64,000 nt of DNA from NCBI RefSeq assembly GCF_003344765.1, contig NZ_QPMH01000010.1:62001-126000 (forward strand), written 5' to 3'. The position numbers and the translations under genes were made by a program. Numbering within the stretch: the stretch's first letter is position 1; the number at the start of each line of letters is the position of its first letter. Source of the DNA: Ferruginivarius sediminum. GTDB taxonomy: Bacteria; Pseudomonadota; Alphaproteobacteria; Kiloniellales; Rhodovibrionaceae. The notes under the pieces were generated by a model that was not told the origin of the DNA, ran no database searches, and saw only the letters and a list, made by a program, of their open reading frames with translations. Shown piece after piece: positions 37,328 to 45,764 of the stretch.

Positions 37328-39405
37328 CGTCCCTCCCGGAACCAGGCGAATGTCAGGGTGCCGACCGCCAGGATGAGCGCGAGAATGGCCGGGAGCAAGG
37401 ACGCTTCGGCGACACCGGTGACCCGATAGGCATTGTTTTCCTGAAGACCGATCCAGCCCCGGCCCGAATGCGCGCGGTCCGGACGAACCTTGCGCAGCGA
37501 CGGCAACTCCTGGGTAGCGAATTGGGTGACGGCCCCGCCGCTTGCCTCGACCAGCGGCCGCAGCTTGTCGGGCGTGGCGCGCACGTCGCGGTATTCAAGC
37601 GGGTTCAGCGCCCCGGCCGCGCCCAGCGCCGTGCGGCTGCCGTCGCTGACCTCGTACAGGCCGACCTGATGGACCGGCATTGCTGCCGTGGCGCGACCCG
37701 GACCGGCGTCCTCAAGCTGCAACGATTCCGTCGAGCCGTCGGGGCGGGTGACCGTGATCTCGGGCAGGCTCGGGCGCATGGAGCGGCGGACGATCTCCAG
37801 TGTCCCGCCGCTCACCTGCGCGCGCAGGTCCTCTTCCTCCAGTTCCGGTTCCTTCATCAGCCAGTGGGCAACGCGGCGCATCAGTTCCGCCTGGGGGCCG
37901 CCACCCTCGTAGCCGCGCGCCCACAGCCATGCATGATCGCTCAGCAACTGCGCCACGCGGCCCTCGCCGACGCGCTGCAGGATCAGTAGCGGCCGCTCGC
38001 GGATGCCGGACATCAGGGTGTCGCCCTCGCGCGCCTCCGCGTCCACCTGCCGGAACCAGCGGCCCCATTCGGGATTCGAGTTCGCGTCGTTCCCCCCCGG
38101 TAGCTTCGCGGTGACCGGATGGCGCTGGCCCAGCGTCGTCACTGACGGGCGATAGCCCTGCTCCATGATGCGGCCGGTCGGCGCCGCGGGCAGGACGTCG
38201 CCCAGCGGCGTGCGGAACAGCGACAGCGACGAGCCGAAGCTGGGGCCACCTGCTTCCAGTAGCGCGCCGCCGTTGCGGACGTATTCGGCGACGTTGTCCA
38301 GATAAAGCTGTGGCAGCACTCCACGGCGGCGATAGCGGTCGAAGACGATCAGGTCGAAGTCGTCGATCTTCTCCTGGAACAGCTCGCGCGTCGGGAAGGC
38401 GATCAGCGACAATTCGCGGATCGGCGTCCCGTCCTGCTTCTCCGGCGGGCGAAGGATGGTGAAGTGCACGAGGTCGACCGAGGGGTCCGATTTCAAGAGG
38501 TGCCGCCACGCCCGCTCACCTGCATGCGGCTCGCCCGAGACCAGCAGCACGCGAAGCCGGTCGCGCACGCCGTTCACCATCACGGCGGCGCGGTTGTTCG
38601 CCATGGTCAGCTCGCGCGGCCCCGCGTCCGTGGCAAGCTCCAGCACCGTCGGACCGCGGTGCTCGATCTTGAAGCGGACTTTCTGCTCCTCGCCGGTCGG
38701 GACCCGGACGACCTCGGGCTCGCCGCCGTCGCGTGTCAGCTTCAGTCGGGCCAGCCGGCGCTCGCCAGTGCCGGGCACGTCCTCGATCCGGACGGTGATC
38801 TCGATCTCCTTGCCGACGATGCCGTAGCTGGGCGCGTCACCGACGATCAGGCGGCGGTCGCCCTCGTCCGCGCCGCCGGTCAGCAACAGGTGCATCGGCG
38901 CGTCGATATCGAGGGCATCGAGGCTTTCGGGGGCGTCGTGAACCTGTCCGTCGCTGACGATCACGACACCGGCCAGCCGGTCGCGCGGAATCTCGCCAAG
39001 CGCGCGGGCCACGTCGGCGAACAGGCGGGTGCCTTCCTTCGGCGGACCGGAATCGGGCTCGCCGGCCTGGATCACGCGGACCTCTGTCTCCGGCAGCATG
39101 GCGAGGCGGCGGTCGAGATAGTCCATGATCGCCCGCACCTGCTCGCCGCGCGGCTCGATATCCTGGCTCGGGCTGGCGTCCACCGCGACCAGGGCAATAT
39201 CCGGCAGCGTCTCGCGATCCTCCTGCACCAGCGTCGGGTTCGCCAGCACCGCCAGGATGGCAAGTGCGGCCAGCGCCCGCCAGGCGGTACCGCGCGCGCG
39301 CCGCCACGCCGCAAGCCCCGTCACCGCCGCCGCAAGCAGGGCAAGCAGCGCGATTGCGCCCCACGGCAACAGCGGCGACCAGGCGATGGAGAGGGCGGTG
39401 TTCAT
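37324..39405 (-). CDS. Membrane protein with VWA-type and GATase1-like domains
   Basis: The 693-residue product has two N-terminal membrane helices (about 13-33 and 41-57) and one near the C-terminus (ILALILAVGTLTFAWF). A VWA-like domain follows, with the metal-site pattern DxSxS (VAVDASPSQ) and VVIVSDGQVHD. The middle (about 280-510) resembles the class I glutamine-amidotransferase-like fold (RLRVLLVSGEPHAGERAWRH, LLEAGGPSFGSS) but without a nucleophilic Cys. Such proteins accompany MoxR, DUF58 and DUF4159 genes in alphaproteobacteria. It overlaps both neighbours by four bases. The exact role is unknown; a metal-dependent protein interaction is likely. Confidence 0.8.
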   Translation of the reverse strand: MNTALSIAWSPLLPWGAIALLALLAAAVTGLAAWRRARGTAWRALAALAILAVLANPTLVQEDRETLPDIALVAVDASPSQDIEPRGEQVRAIMDYLDRRLAMLPETEVRVIQAGEPDSGPPKEGTRLFADVARALGEIPRDRLAGVVIVSDGQVHDAPESLDALDIDAPMHLLLTGGADEGDRRLIVGDAPSYGIVGKEIEITVRIEDVPGTGERRLARLKLTRDGGEPEVVRVPTGEEQKVRFKIEHRGPTVLELATDAGPRELTMANNRAAVMVNGVRDRLRVLLVSGEPHAGERAWRHLLKSDPSVDLVHFTILRPPEKQDGTPIRELSLIAFPTRELFQEKIDDFDLIVFDRYRRRGVLPQLYLDNVAEYVRNGGALLEAGGPSFGSSLSLFRTPLGDVLPAAPTGRIMEQGYRPSVTTLGQRHPVTAKLPGGNDANSNPEWGRWFRQVDAEAREGDTLMSGIRERPLLILQRVGEGRVAQLLSDHAWLWARGYEGGGPQAELMRRVAHWLMKEPELEEEDLRAQVSGGTLEIVRRSMRPSLPEITVTRPDGSTESLQLEDAGPGRATAAMPVHQVGLYEVSDGSRTALGAAGALNPLEYRDVRATPDKLRPLVEASGGAVTQFATQELPSLRKVRPDRAHSGRGWIGLQENNAYRVTGVAEASLLPAILALILAVGTLTFAWFREGR

Positions 39406-42188
39406 TGTCCCAGGCGCTCCAGAATCGCCGGCACATGGACCTGATCGGCCTTGTAATTGCCGGTCAGTGCGTACATCACGACGTTGACCCCGACGCGGTA
39501 GGCGATCTCGCGCTGGCGCTCGCCGCCCGGCACCACGGGAAGGCGCGGCTGGCCGCTTTCATCCACGGCCCAGGCGCCCACCCAGTCGTTCGCGGTGATC
39601 ATGACCGAGGCGACGCCGTCGCCCGGCGCGGTCGCCGTGTCCTCCACCCACAACGCGCCGCCGGCATAGCGGCCGGGGAAATCCTGTAGCAGGTAGAAGG
39701 CCTTGGTCAGCACGTGCTCCGGGTCGACCGGGGTCAGCGGCGGGATGTCGATATCACGGGTCAGCCGCCGCAGTGCTTGCGTCGCCGGCGTTCCCTGGCC
39801 GAACAGCGAACTCCCGCCGCCGGCCTCGCGCAGATCGATCAGCAGCGTTCCGCCGTGGCCGAGGAAATGGTTGATCTTGCGCACGCCGGCCGGCGGCAGG
39901 TCCGGCTGCTCCGGCGAGATCGACCAGTAGAGCAGGGGAAAGAACGCGATCTCGTCGCTGAGCAGGTCGACGCCAAGCGGCGGCTCCGGCTCGACCGCGC
40001 TGCGCCGCGCCAGCACCCTCGAAATGCCCGTCAGGCCCTGGCGCGTGATCCGGTCGGCCTCCGCCACGCCGGTTTCGATATAGGCGAGGCGCGTGTCCAG
40101 CGTGGCCTTCAGCGCGAACTCGTCGTCGCCCTGGGCCTTCGCGCCGCCCGGCCAGGCAAGCATGCAGGCCGTGAAAATCAGCATCGTGGCGGCGGTGGTT
40201 CCGGCGGCCCCGCCGCGGCGCGGCGTCGGCAGAAGGCCGCGCAGGCCAAGCGCGATCAACATGTCCACGAGCATCAGTACCAGCGCCGTCGCCAGCAGCC
40301 AGGGCCCGATGCGCGTCTCGGGCTGCATCGCGAAGGCGCCGGCGGTGACACCCGGCGGCAGGTCGTCCAGGGGCGCCAGCGAAGGCGCCACCATCGGGCC
40401 CAGATTGTGTGCCCGGCGCTGGCCGTCGCGGCCATAAAGTCCAGGCGGATTGCCGGCACTGACAAGGTGATCGCGCAGGGCTTCCGCCGGCAGCGTGCGC
40501 ACGCCGGCACCCGGTTCCGTCAGCCGGCCGAAGCCGTCGAGCACGCGTTGCGGGGGCAGGGCGGGCTGGTCGTCCGCCGCGCCGCTCAGGCCCTCGCTTA
40601 CCGTCACCACGCGTCGCAGCATCCGCACGAACAGGCCCGATAGCGAAAGGTTCGACCACGAGGTGTTCGCCGTCGTGTGCACCAGCACCAGCCAGCCATC
40701 CCCGCGCTCGCCCGCTGTCACCAGCGGCGTGCCGTCGGCCAGCCGCGCCCAGGTCTTGCCGCCGAGCTCCAGGGAGGGCTCGGCCAGCACCTGCCGCGAA
40801 ACTGTGATGTCGGAGGGGATTTCCAGCCCCGCGAACGGGCTGTCGTCGCCGAAGGGCGCAAGCGTCGCGGGCGTGTCCCAACTCATCGTGCCGCCCAGCG
40901 CGCGGCCGCCACGGCGCAGGCGCACCGGCAGCAGCGGCGGCTGTGCGCCTTCCCCCGCGGTTATCCCGTCGCCGCTCAGGTCCTGGGCCAGCTTCGGCCC
41001 GGCAAAGCGAAGCAGCAGGCCGCCGTTCTCCACCCAGCGGGAGACCGCCTCCCGCTGTTCCGGCGACAGCTTTCCGCGATCCGCCAGTACCAGCACGGCA
41101 AGGTCGCGCTTCAGCAGATCGTCAAGTGTGCCCCGGCTGATCTCGGCATAGGGCTTCAGCGCCCGTTCCAGGTAGTACAGCTCGGACAGCAGCGGTTGCG
41201 CGGCCTCCAGCGGGCTGTCGGACACCAATCCCACGGGCCGGCGCTGCCAGCGCTCGTCCAGCAGCGCGACGGCGCCGGCATGGCGCGCGCCTTCGATCCG
41301 CACGCGCGCGATACGGTTACGCAGTTGCAGCGGCAACTCGAAACTGGCCGTGGCGGCCGTCTCGCCTGCCTCGACGCGGGCGGGGGCGGTGCCGACAAGC
41401 CGTCCGTCCTCGCCCTCGGCCAGAACGGTCACCGACTTCGCGCCGCGCGAATCGGGCCGCTGGACGGTCACCCGCACGTCCGTGCCGGTGTTCTCCGGCG
41501 GCAGCACGATACTGGCGGCGCGTCCGGCGCCGGCATGCAGTACGCTCAGCCGGCCAAGCCGTTGCAGCGTCGCGGCGAGTTCCCGCGTTCCCGGCGCGGC
41601 CAGACCGTCGGAGAGCCAGATGACGTGGGCCGAGCCGGTCACGCCGATCTCGGCCGCGACCGCCTGCGCGGCGTCGAGATCGCTCGGCCAGGGCTTCGGC
41701 TGGATGGCGCGCACGCGCTCCAGCGCCGCGTCCGGGCGTAGCGGGTTGCTGGCGGTCAGCGGCTCGTCCGGCCGCTCGCGCGCCGTGGTCATCAGGATGA
41801 CGCGCCGCTCTTCGCGTGCCGCGCGGTCGATCAGAGTCTCCATCGCGCGTTGCCGCTCTTCCCAGGTGCCGGCGGCGGCCCAGCCGTCATCGATCACAAG
41901 GACCAGGGGCCCGCTTCCCGATAGCTGCCCGGCCGGGTGCAGCACCGGCCCGGCCAGGCCCAGGATCAGCAGCGCCACGGCCAGCATGCGCAGCAGCAGC
42001 AGCCATAGGGGCGTGCGCTGGGGCGTCTCCTCCGGCGGCGTCAGGCCGGTCAGCAGGCGGATCGCGGGAAAGCGGATGCTCTTCGGCGCGGGTGGCGTGA
42101 CGCGCAGCAGGAACCACAGCGCGGGCAGGCCGACGAGGGCCAGCAGCAGCCAGGGCTGCGCGAAGGCGAATGTCTCCAGTCCCAGCAT
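39402..42188 (-). CDS. BatA-type membrane protein with DUF4159 domain
   Basis: The 928-residue product begins with the BatA aerotolerance N-terminal pattern (FAQPWLLLALVGLPALWFLL) and a second helix near 65-80. A VWA-like domain follows, but its metal site is degraded (VIDDGWAAAG in place of DxSxS). After a long periplasmic-type region and further membrane helices near 640-690, the C-terminal DUF4159 part covers about 705-928 (RLAYIETGV, LLSDEIAFFPLLYWSI, LLQDFPGRYAGGALWVED). The gene lies between the DUF58 and VWA/GATase1-like genes. With MoxR it probably forms a membrane-linked chaperone-like complex; this is inference from family context. Confidence 0.85.
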   Translation of the reverse strand: MLGLETFAFAQPWLLLALVGLPALWFLLRVTPPAPKSIRFPAIRLLTGLTPPEETPQRTPLWLLLLRMLAVALLILGLAGPVLHPAGQLSGSGPLVLVIDDGWAAAGTWEERQRAMETLIDRAAREERRVILMTTARERPDEPLTASNPLRPDAALERVRAIQPKPWPSDLDAAQAVAAEIGVTGSAHVIWLSDGLAAPGTRELAATLQRLGRLSVLHAGAGRAASIVLPPENTGTDVRVTVQRPDSRGAKSVTVLAEGEDGRLVGTAPARVEAGETAATASFELPLQLRNRIARVRIEGARHAGAVALLDERWQRRPVGLVSDSPLEAAQPLLSELYYLERALKPYAEISRGTLDDLLKRDLAVLVLADRGKLSPEQREAVSRWVENGGLLLRFAGPKLAQDLSGDGITAGEGAQPPLLPVRLRRGGRALGGTMSWDTPATLAPFGDDSPFAGLEIPSDITVSRQVLAEPSLELGGKTWARLADGTPLVTAGERGDGWLVLVHTTANTSWSNLSLSGLFVRMLRRVVTVSEGLSGAADDQPALPPQRVLDGFGRLTEPGAGVRTLPAEALRDHLVSAGNPPGLYGRDGQRRAHNLGPMVAPSLAPLDDLPPGVTAGAFAMQPETRIGPWLLATALVLMLVDMLIALGLRGLLPTPRRGGAAGTTAATMLIFTACMLAWPGGAKAQGDDEFALKATLDTRLAYIETGVAEADRITRQGLTGISRVLARRSAVEPEPPLGVDLLSDEIAFFPLLYWSISPEQPDLPPAGVRKINHFLGHGGTLLIDLREAGGGSSLFGQGTPATQALRRLTRDIDIPPLTPVDPEHVLTKAFYLLQDFPGRYAGGALWVEDTATAPGDGVASVMITANDWVGAWAVDESGQPRLPVVPGGERQREIAYRVGVNVVMYALTGNYKADQVHVPAILERLGQ

Positions 42189-42206
42189 CAGGTTTCGCTC
42201 AACGCC

Positions 42207-43088
42207 CTACCTCTGCATGAACGCCGTCAACGCGCCGTAGATCGCCAGCAGCGCCGTCTGCGGCGGCCGGTCGGTGCGGTGCCAAGTGCAGCTCCAGCCG
42301 GTGCGCCGGGCGATGGCGGCGATGCCCTCTTCCTGCGCGCGCAGCCGCCGGCGATAGGCGCCGCGCACGCCCTCGACCCTGGACAACAGCCACGGCTGCT
42401 CGCCTTCCAGTCCCTCGAAGCGCACGCGGCCCTCGTAGGGCAGCGTTTCCTCCGCGGGGTCCAGCACCTGGACCAGGTGGCCCGAGACGCCGCGCTCGGC
42501 AAAGTCGCGCAGGCAGCGTTCCACCGACTCCAGCGGCGCCAGGAAGTCGCCGAACAGCACCACTTGCGCCGCCCGAGGCAGGGGCTCGGGCGGCGGCAGG
42601 TCGCTGTCGCCGGTACCCTCTCGTGTCAGCGCCTCCGACAGCCGGCCCAGGGTGCCGCGTCCCGCCGCCGGCGGCATCCCGGTGCCCAGTAGCGTCACGT
42701 GCTCGCCGGCACGCACCATCAGTACCATCAGCGCCAGCATCAGAAGCTCGGCCCGCTCGCGCTTGGTGGGGAGGTTCCTGTTGGATCGCCACGTCATCGA
42801 GGCGGAAGCGTCGCGCCACATCCAGACCGATTGCGCCGCTTCCCATTCCAGTTGGCGCACGAACACGCGGTCCGACTTGGCCGATTGGCGCCAGTCGATG
42901 CTGGGCGGCGGGTCGCCCGGCTGGTAGTCGCGGTATTGCCAGAAGGTCTCGCCCTGGCCGACACGGCGGCGTCCGTGCACGCCCTGGGCGACGGTCGTCG
43001 CCACCCGCTCGGCCGCCAGCAGCAGCGGCGGCAGCGTCGCCGCAAGCTGTTCCGCCCGTTGCCGTGCCGTCAATGCCGGTGTCGCCAT
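42207..43088 (-). CDS. DUF58 domain protein
   Basis: DUF58 proteins are VWA-related partners of MoxR ATPases. The 293-residue product carries the family core YRDYQPGDPPPSIDWRQSAK followed by SDRVFVRQLEWEAAQSVWMW, and a VWA-like fold to about residue 250. No membrane helix is seen. The start at 43088 lies 43 bases behind moxR, and the stop is 18 bases before the next gene. Confidence 0.9.
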   Translation of the reverse strand: MATPALTARQRAEQLAATLPPLLLAAERVATTVAQGVHGRRRVGQGETFWQYRDYQPGDPPPSIDWRQSAKSDRVFVRQLEWEAAQSVWMWRDASASMTWRSNRNLPTKRERAELLMLALMVLMVRAGEHVTLLGTGMPPAAGRGTLGRLSEALTREGTGDSDLPPPEPLPRAAQVVLFGDFLAPLESVERCLRDFAERGVSGHLVQVLDPAEETLPYEGRVRFEGLEGEQPWLLSRVEGVRGAYRRRLRAQEEGIAAIARRTGWSCTWHRTDRPPQTALLAIYGALTAFMQR

Positions 43089-43131
43089 GGCTTTCTTTCG
43101 TCCGCGTCTTCCCGCTTGGCTGCGTCAGGCG

Positions 43132-44163
43132 CTATTGCAGCGGGGCGCACAGGCGCGCGATGACGTCGTCGAGGGTCGCGCCCTCCGCCCGTGCCGCGAA
43201 GGTCAGTGCCATGCGATGGCGCAGCACGGGATGGGCAAGCGCCAGAACGTCGTCCACCGACGGCGCGAGCCGTCCGTCCATCACGGCCCGCGCCCGCGCG
43301 CCCAGCATCAGCGCCTGGCTGGCGCGCGGGCCGGGACCCCAGGCGACCTGCTCGCCGACCTCGGGGATGCTGCTGCTCTCCGGCCGGCCCTGACGGACCA
43401 ACGACAGGATCGCCTCGACCACGCTCTCGCCCACGGGGACGCGCCGGACCAGCCGTTGCGCCGCCATCAGCTCCTCGGTGTCGAGAACCCGGTTGGGCTT
43501 TGCGTCCTCGGCGCCGGTGGTGGCGAGGAGCATCTGGCGCTCCGCGTCGATATCCGGGTAGCCGACGTCGATCTCCAGCAGGAAGCGGTCGAGCTGCGCT
43601 TCGGGAAGCGGGTAGGTGCCCTCCTGCTCCAGCGGGTTCTGGGTAGCCAGCACGTGGAACGGTCGCGGCAGGTCGTGGGGATGGCCGGCGACGGTGACCC
43701 GGCGTTCCTGCATTGCCTGCAACAGCGCCGACTGCGTGCGCGGGCTGGCGCGGTTGATCTCGTCGGCCATCAGAAGCTGCGAGAATACCGGGCCGGGAAT
43801 GAAGCGGAAGGTGCGCCGGCCCTGCTCGTCCTCCTCCAGCACTTCCGAGCCGAGGATGTCGGCCGGCATCAGGTCCGGCGTGCACTGCACGCGGCGGTCC
43901 TCCAGGCCGAAGACGGTGCCCAGTGTTTCGACCAGGCGGGTCTTCGCCAGCCCCGGCACGCCGATCAACAAGGCATGTCCGCCGCAGAGCAGCGTGATCA
44001 ACGTTTGATCGACGACGCTTTGTTGGCCGAAAATGACGTGGGCGATCGACTCGCGGGCCGCCTGCAGCTTGTGGCCCAGCGTCTCGATCTCTTCAGCCAG
44101 CCGCCCCGCCGCGGTTGCGTCGTCGGCGGCTGCATCGCTCGTGTAAGGCGCGTTGCTCGACAC
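43132..44163 (-). CDS. MoxR-type AAA+ ATPase
   Basis: MoxR ATPases act as chaperones that insert cofactors or activate complexes containing VWA proteins. The GTG at 44163 (after GGGAG) gives 343 residues; the frame upstream runs against the divergent DUF1285 gene. Walker A is GVPGLAKTRLVETL, Walker B is LLMADEINRASPRTQSALLQ, followed by LATQNPLEQEGTYPLPEAQL. The lid domain ends with HRMALTFAARAEGA. It is the first gene of a minus-strand cluster of up to six genes and probably carries its promoter. Confidence 0.94.
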   Translation of the reverse strand: MSSNAPYTSDAAADDATAAGRLAEEIETLGHKLQAARESIAHVIFGQQSVVDQTLITLLCGGHALLIGVPGLAKTRLVETLGTVFGLEDRRVQCTPDLMPADILGSEVLEEDEQGRRTFRFIPGPVFSQLLMADEINRASPRTQSALLQAMQERRVTVAGHPHDLPRPFHVLATQNPLEQEGTYPLPEAQLDRFLLEIDVGYPDIDAERQMLLATTGAEDAKPNRVLDTEELMAAQRLVRRVPVGESVVEAILSLVRQGRPESSSIPEVGEQVAWGPGPRASQALMLGARARAVMDGRLAPSVDDVLALAHPVLRHRMALTFAARAEGATLDDVIARLCAPLQ

Positions 44164-44216
44164 TGTGTTCGACTCCCTGTCGAAAGAGCAAGATAGCGCA
44201 CGGAGACCGAAAGACC

Positions 44217-44783
44217 ATGCAAGGGCCCTTGGACCCGTCACCCTCGATAGTGACTCATCGCGCGCCGCCTGACGAGAGGGGGGCGGCGGAGATCATGTCC
44301 CTCGTCGGCAGCGGCGAGTTCTACATCGTCCGCGACGGCACCTGGTTCCACGAGGGCCGGCCGTTTCCGCGCAAGGCGCTGGTGAAGCTGTTTTCCACCG
44401 TATTGCGGCGAGATGAAGACGGCCTCTACTGGTTGCAAACGCCTGTGGAGAAGGTGCGGGTGCACGTGGAGGACGCGCCCTTCATCGCCGAGGAGATGGA
44501 GCGCGAGGGCGCGGGCCGGAAACAAGTGCTGTGGTTCCGCACGAACATGGACGTGTGGGTGGAGGCGGGACCGGATCATCCGATCCGCGTGCGGCGGTCG
44601 CCTGAAACCGGAGAGCCCAGCCCCTATATACTGGTGAAAGACAAGCTGGAGGCGCTGCTCGCCCGATCGGTGTTCTATAGCCTCGTCGAACTGGCAGAGC
44701 CGGCGCGCCAAAACGGGGAGGAAGTGCTGGGCGTATGGAGTCACGAGACCTTTTTCCCGCTGGGCGGGATGCCAGCGGACTGA
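44217..44783 (+). CDS. DUF1285 domain protein
   Basis: The ATG at 44217 (after GGAGACCGAAAG) gives 188 residues. The DUF1285 pattern is visible: FYIVRDGTWFHEGRPFPRKA, LVKLFSTVLRRDEDGLYWLQ and TPVEKVRVHVEDAPFIAEEM. The function of the family is not established. It overlaps the Nudix gene by 49 bases in another frame, and this DUF1285-Nudix-CCA order is common in the class. It is divergent from moxR with a gap of only 53 bases. Confidence 0.88.
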   Translation: MQGPLDPSPSIVTHRAPPDERGAAEIMSLVGSGEFYIVRDGTWFHEGRPFPRKALVKLFSTVLRRDEDGLYWLQTPVEKVRVHVEDAPFIAEEMEREGAGRKQVLWFRTNMDVWVEAGPDHPIRVRRSPETGEPSPYILVKDKLEALLARSVFYSLVELAEPARQNGEEVLGVWSHETFFPLGGMPAD

Positions 44784-45409
44784 GCAGCGGCGAAGCCATC
44801 CAGCGGCTGCGCACCCACGCGCCCCTGGGGCGCCGTGATGCCGCGACGCGTATCGCGCCGCGCCGGGGGGACGACGACCTCAATCCAGGCCTGATCTCCC
44901 CGGTGGGGGAATTTGTGGATGCCGCCGTTTTGGTGCCGCTGATCCGCCGGAAGAGCGACCTGCATGTCCTGCTGACGCGCCGCACCGCGCATCTGAACGA
45001 CCATCCGGGCCAGATCGCCTTTCCCGGCGGCCGGGTCGAGGCGTGGGACGCCAGCCCCGAGGCGGCGGCCCTGCGCGAGGCGGAGGAGGAGGTGGGCCTG
45101 ACGCCGCGCGCGGTGGATATCGTCGGCCAGCTCGACACCTACCTGACGCGCACCGGCTATCGGGTCACGCCCATCGTCGGCGTCATGGAACCGCCCGGCG
45201 CGCTGCGGCCCGACGATTTCGAGGTCGCCGAGATCTTCGAGGTGCCGCTGTCATTCCTGCGCCAGCCCGAGTCCCGCCAGATGCACAGCCAGCAGTTCCA
45301 GGGGCGCGAGCGCTTCTTCTATGTATTTCCCTACGGCGCCTATTACATTTGGGGGGCAACGGCGGGCATGCTGGTCAACCTTGTGGATGTGCTTGAGCAA
45401 CCATGCTGA
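44735..45409 (+). CDS. Nudix hydrolase, coenzyme A pyrophosphatase type
   Basis: CoA-type Nudix enzymes split CoA into phosphopantetheine and adenosine 3',5'-bisphosphate. The 224-residue product shows the CoA-pyrophosphatase pattern LLTRRTAHLNDHPGQIAFPG and the Nudix core AALREAEEEVGL. The first 49 bases are shared with the DUF1285 gene. An internal start would remove part of a variable N-terminus only, so the exact start is open. The 3' end overlaps the next small gene by seven bases. Confidence 0.9.
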   Translation: MESRDLFPAGRDASGLSSGEAIQRLRTHAPLGRRDAATRIAPRRGDDDLNPGLISPVGEFVDAAVLVPLIRRKSDLHVLLTRRTAHLNDHPGQIAFPGGRVEAWDASPEAAALREAEEEVGLTPRAVDIVGQLDTYLTRTGYRVTPIVGVMEPPGALRPDDFEVAEIFEVPLSFLRQPESRQMHSQQFQGRERFFYVFPYGAYYIWGATAGMLVNLVDVLEQPC

Positions 45410-45684
45410 GAAAGCTGCTGACAATCGTCCTGCCGATCGCCCTGCCGTTCGTGGTGTATTACCTCTACATCACCTGGGCGCGCATGCGCGGTGCCGGGCA
45501 GGGCCAGCAACCGGGCTACAAGGACCCGCCCTGGCCCTGGCTGGCAGCGGGCGGCGTCGTGCTGATGGCCGCCGCGCTCATCGCCTGGCGGGTCCTCTCC
45601 GATCCTGCCGCGCCCGGTGCGGAGATCGTCCCCGATCGCTACATCGACGGCCAGGTGGAACCCAGCTACGTGGTCGAGGAGTAG
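45403..45684 (+). CDS. Small membrane protein (DUF6111-like)
   Basis: The 93-residue product has two hydrophobic segments (about 5-24, LLTIVLPIALPFVVYYLYIT, and 46-64, WLAAGGVVLMAAALIAW) with PGYKDPPWPW between them, and an acidic end. Position between a CoA-type Nudix gene and cca matches DUF6111-type proteins of this class. It overlaps the Nudix gene by seven bases. Function unknown. Confidence 0.75.
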   Translation: MLRKLLTIVLPIALPFVVYYLYITWARMRGAGQGQQPGYKDPPWPWLAAGGVVLMAAALIAWRVLSDPAAPGAEIVPDRYIDGQVEPSYVVEE

Positions 45685-45733
45685 GGCGAGGTTTTGTGGG
45701 CTAGGTGGGATATCTCTCTTTCCGGGCATGCGC

Positions 45734-45753
45734 GGGGGGACGCGCCCCCCTTT
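45734..45753 (+). terminator. GGGGGG/CCCCCC hairpin before cca
   Basis: Six G (45734-45739) pair with six C (45745-45750) around ACGCG, followed by only three T. It lies 11 bases before the cca ATG. It may weaken transcription or hide the ribosome-binding site of cca rather than terminate fully. Confidence 0.35.
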
Positions 45754-45764
45754 GCGACGGGCGC

